A model generated the notes under the pieces. That model saw only the letters and a program-made list of their open reading frames with translations, did no database searches and was not told where the DNA came from. From positions 23,374 to 38,945 of the forward strand of contig DDZS01000053.1 of assembly GCA_002346425.1 (NCBI GenBank): a DNA stretch of 15,572 nucleotides, written 5' to 3'. Shown piece by piece: positions 14,647-15,572 of this stretch (positions within the stretch are counted from its first letter, which is position 1; the number at the start of each line of letters is the position of its first letter). This DNA is from Alphaproteobacteria bacterium UBA3002 (GTDB taxonomy: Bacteria; Pseudomonadota; Alphaproteobacteria; Rickettsiales; UBA3002). The translations under genes and the position numbers were made by a program.

Positions 14647-14709
14647 GCGAGTCATACCGGTGAATGCCGGAAAAATTCATTCAAAAACAAAGTGAAAGGT
14701 TAAGTAAAA

Positions 14710-15027
14710 ATGACATCGATTCGTCCATTGCATGATCGTGTATTGATTCGTCGTCTGGAAGAAGACCAAAAGACCGCTGGCGGCATCATCATTCCAGATA
14801 CGGCTAAAGAAAAACCTGTACAAGGCGAAGTCGTCGCCGTTGGCCCCGGCGCTCGCGCCGAAGATGGCTCGGTTCAGCCTCTGGACGTGAAAGCCGGTGA
14901 CATTGTGCTGTTCGGCAAATGGTCCGGCACGGAAGTGAAACTGGATGGCGAAGAACTCGTCATCATGAAAGAGTCCGATATTTTCGGAATCGTAGAGAAA
15001 TCAGCTGCCAAGAAGAAAGCAGCGTAA
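14710..15027 (+). CDS. groES: co-chaperonin GroES
   Basis: GroES is the seven-subunit lid of the GroEL chaperonin in the cytoplasm. The 105-residue product shows IRPLHDRVLIRRLEEDQKTA at the N terminus, the mobile loop KTAGGIIIPDTAKEKP, GEVVAVGPGARAEDG, KAGDIVLFGKWSGTEVK, and the closing LVIMKESDIFGIVE. A lysine/alanine tail (KSAAKKKAA) extends it several residues beyond the usual 95-97. AAAGGT lies nine bases before the ATG. groEL follows after 24 bases, so the two form one heat-shock operon. Confidence 0.97.
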   Translation: MTSIRPLHDRVLIRRLEEDQKTAGGIIIPDTAKEKPVQGEVVAVGPGARAEDGSVQPLDVKAGDIVLFGKWSGTEVKLDGEELVIMKESDIFGIVEKSAAKKKAA

Positions 15028-15051
15028 GTTAAGCATCGAGGAGTAGAGAAT

Positions 15052-15572
15052 ATGTCTGCAAAAGAAATAAAATTTGGTACTTCCGCACGTGATCAGATCC
15101 TGATCGGTGCTGATATTCTGGCGAATGCCGTTAAAGTGACCTTAGGTCCGAAAGGCCGCAATGTCGTGTTGGAAAAATCGTTCGGCGCGCCGCGCATCAC
15201 CAAAGACGGTGTGTCTGTTGCCAAAGAAATTAGCCTTTCTAACAAATTCCAGAATATGGGCGCACAAATGCTGCGTGAAGTTGCTAGCAAAACCAACGAT
15301 ATTGCTGGCGATGGTACGACAACAGCGACCGTTCTGGCGCAAGCCATCATTAAAGAAGGCTCTAAAGCGGTCGCAGCGGGTCTGAATCCGATGGATCTGA
15401 AACGCGGTATCGATAAAGCCGTCGAAGCCGTGATCAAAAACATCAAAGAAAAGTCGAAAGACATCAGCGATAAAGCCGAAATCGCCCAAGTGGGTACGAT
15501 TTCTGCTAATGGTGACGTTGAAATCGGCCAAAAAATCGCGGAAGCGATGGAAAAAGTCGGCAAAGAAGGCGT
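15052..15572 (+). CDS. groEL: chaperonin GroEL, N-terminal part (runs off the window)
   Basis: GroEL forms the double-ring ATP-driven folding chamber. Only the first 173 codons and two further bases are present; the frame is open to the window edge. Visible marks are MSAKEIKFG, the phosphate-binding LGPKGRNVVLEKSFGAP (31-47), ITKDGVSVAKEI, and the catalytic-loop DGTTTATVLAQAI with Asp87 at the same position as in E. coli. These place it in the equatorial domain. GAGGAG lies eight bases before ATG 15052. The apical domain, the second catalytic aspartate and the C terminus lie beyond the window. Confidence 0.97.
   Translation, partial: MSAKEIKFGTSARDQILIGADILANAVKVTLGPKGRNVVLEKSFGAPRITKDGVSVAKEISLSNKFQNMGAQMLREVASKTNDIAGDGTTTATVLAQAIIKEGSKAVAAGLNPMDLKRGIDKAVEAVIKNIKEKSKDISDKAEIAQVGTISANGDVEIGQKIAEAMEKVGKEG

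Overview
The window looks like chromosomal DNA of an alphaproteobacterium. The evidence is a GapR/DUF2312 gene, the adjacent dapA-smpB pair, an alphaproteobacterial-type AddB without iron-sulfur cysteines, and a groESL operon with an RpoH-like promoter and no visible CIRCE element. The order or genus cannot be fixed from this sequence. No insertion sequence, integrase, CRISPR array or rRNA was seen, and genes are packed tightly, often overlapping by 1-4 bases.

Layout. Positions 1-193 hold two proline tRNAs: the 3' part of tRNA-Pro(UGG) and a complete tRNA-Pro(CGG). Next comes a plus-strand run of dapA (lysine/diaminopimelate synthesis), smpB (ribosome rescue), gloB (glyoxalase II) and an MscS-family channel gene (231-3612). 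It meets gapR head-on (minus strand, 3609-3881). rpsU (ribosomal protein S21, TTG start) follows behind a leader with a strong hairpin. A minus-strand gene of unknown function (4292-5236) lies divergent to an ArsC/YffB-family gene.

From 5277 to 10195 all genes are on the plus strand and probably form one operon: ArsC-family protein, nadA, a membrane-anchored DUF2125-like protein, nadC, and a TRAP transporter pair (small and large permease) coupled to nadC by overlapping stop/start codons. NadA and NadC are two consecutive steps of de novo NAD synthesis, but no nadB or aspartate dehydrogenase gene and no TRAP substrate-binding protein gene are present in the window.

addB (minus, 10196-12760) abuts the large permease gene tail to tail. 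Divergent from it is a gene for a 555-residue protein with a RepA/AAA_25-type RecA-fold ATPase domain behind about 270 N-terminal residues I do not recognise (12887-14554). The window ends with an RpoH-like promoter, groES and the first 173 codons of groEL.

Most of the content is housekeeping. The parts that resist a standard explanation are the RepA-like ATPase, the unknown helical protein at 4292-5236, the rpsU leader, and the pairing of nadC with an incomplete TRAP transporter. No defence or mobile system was identified.
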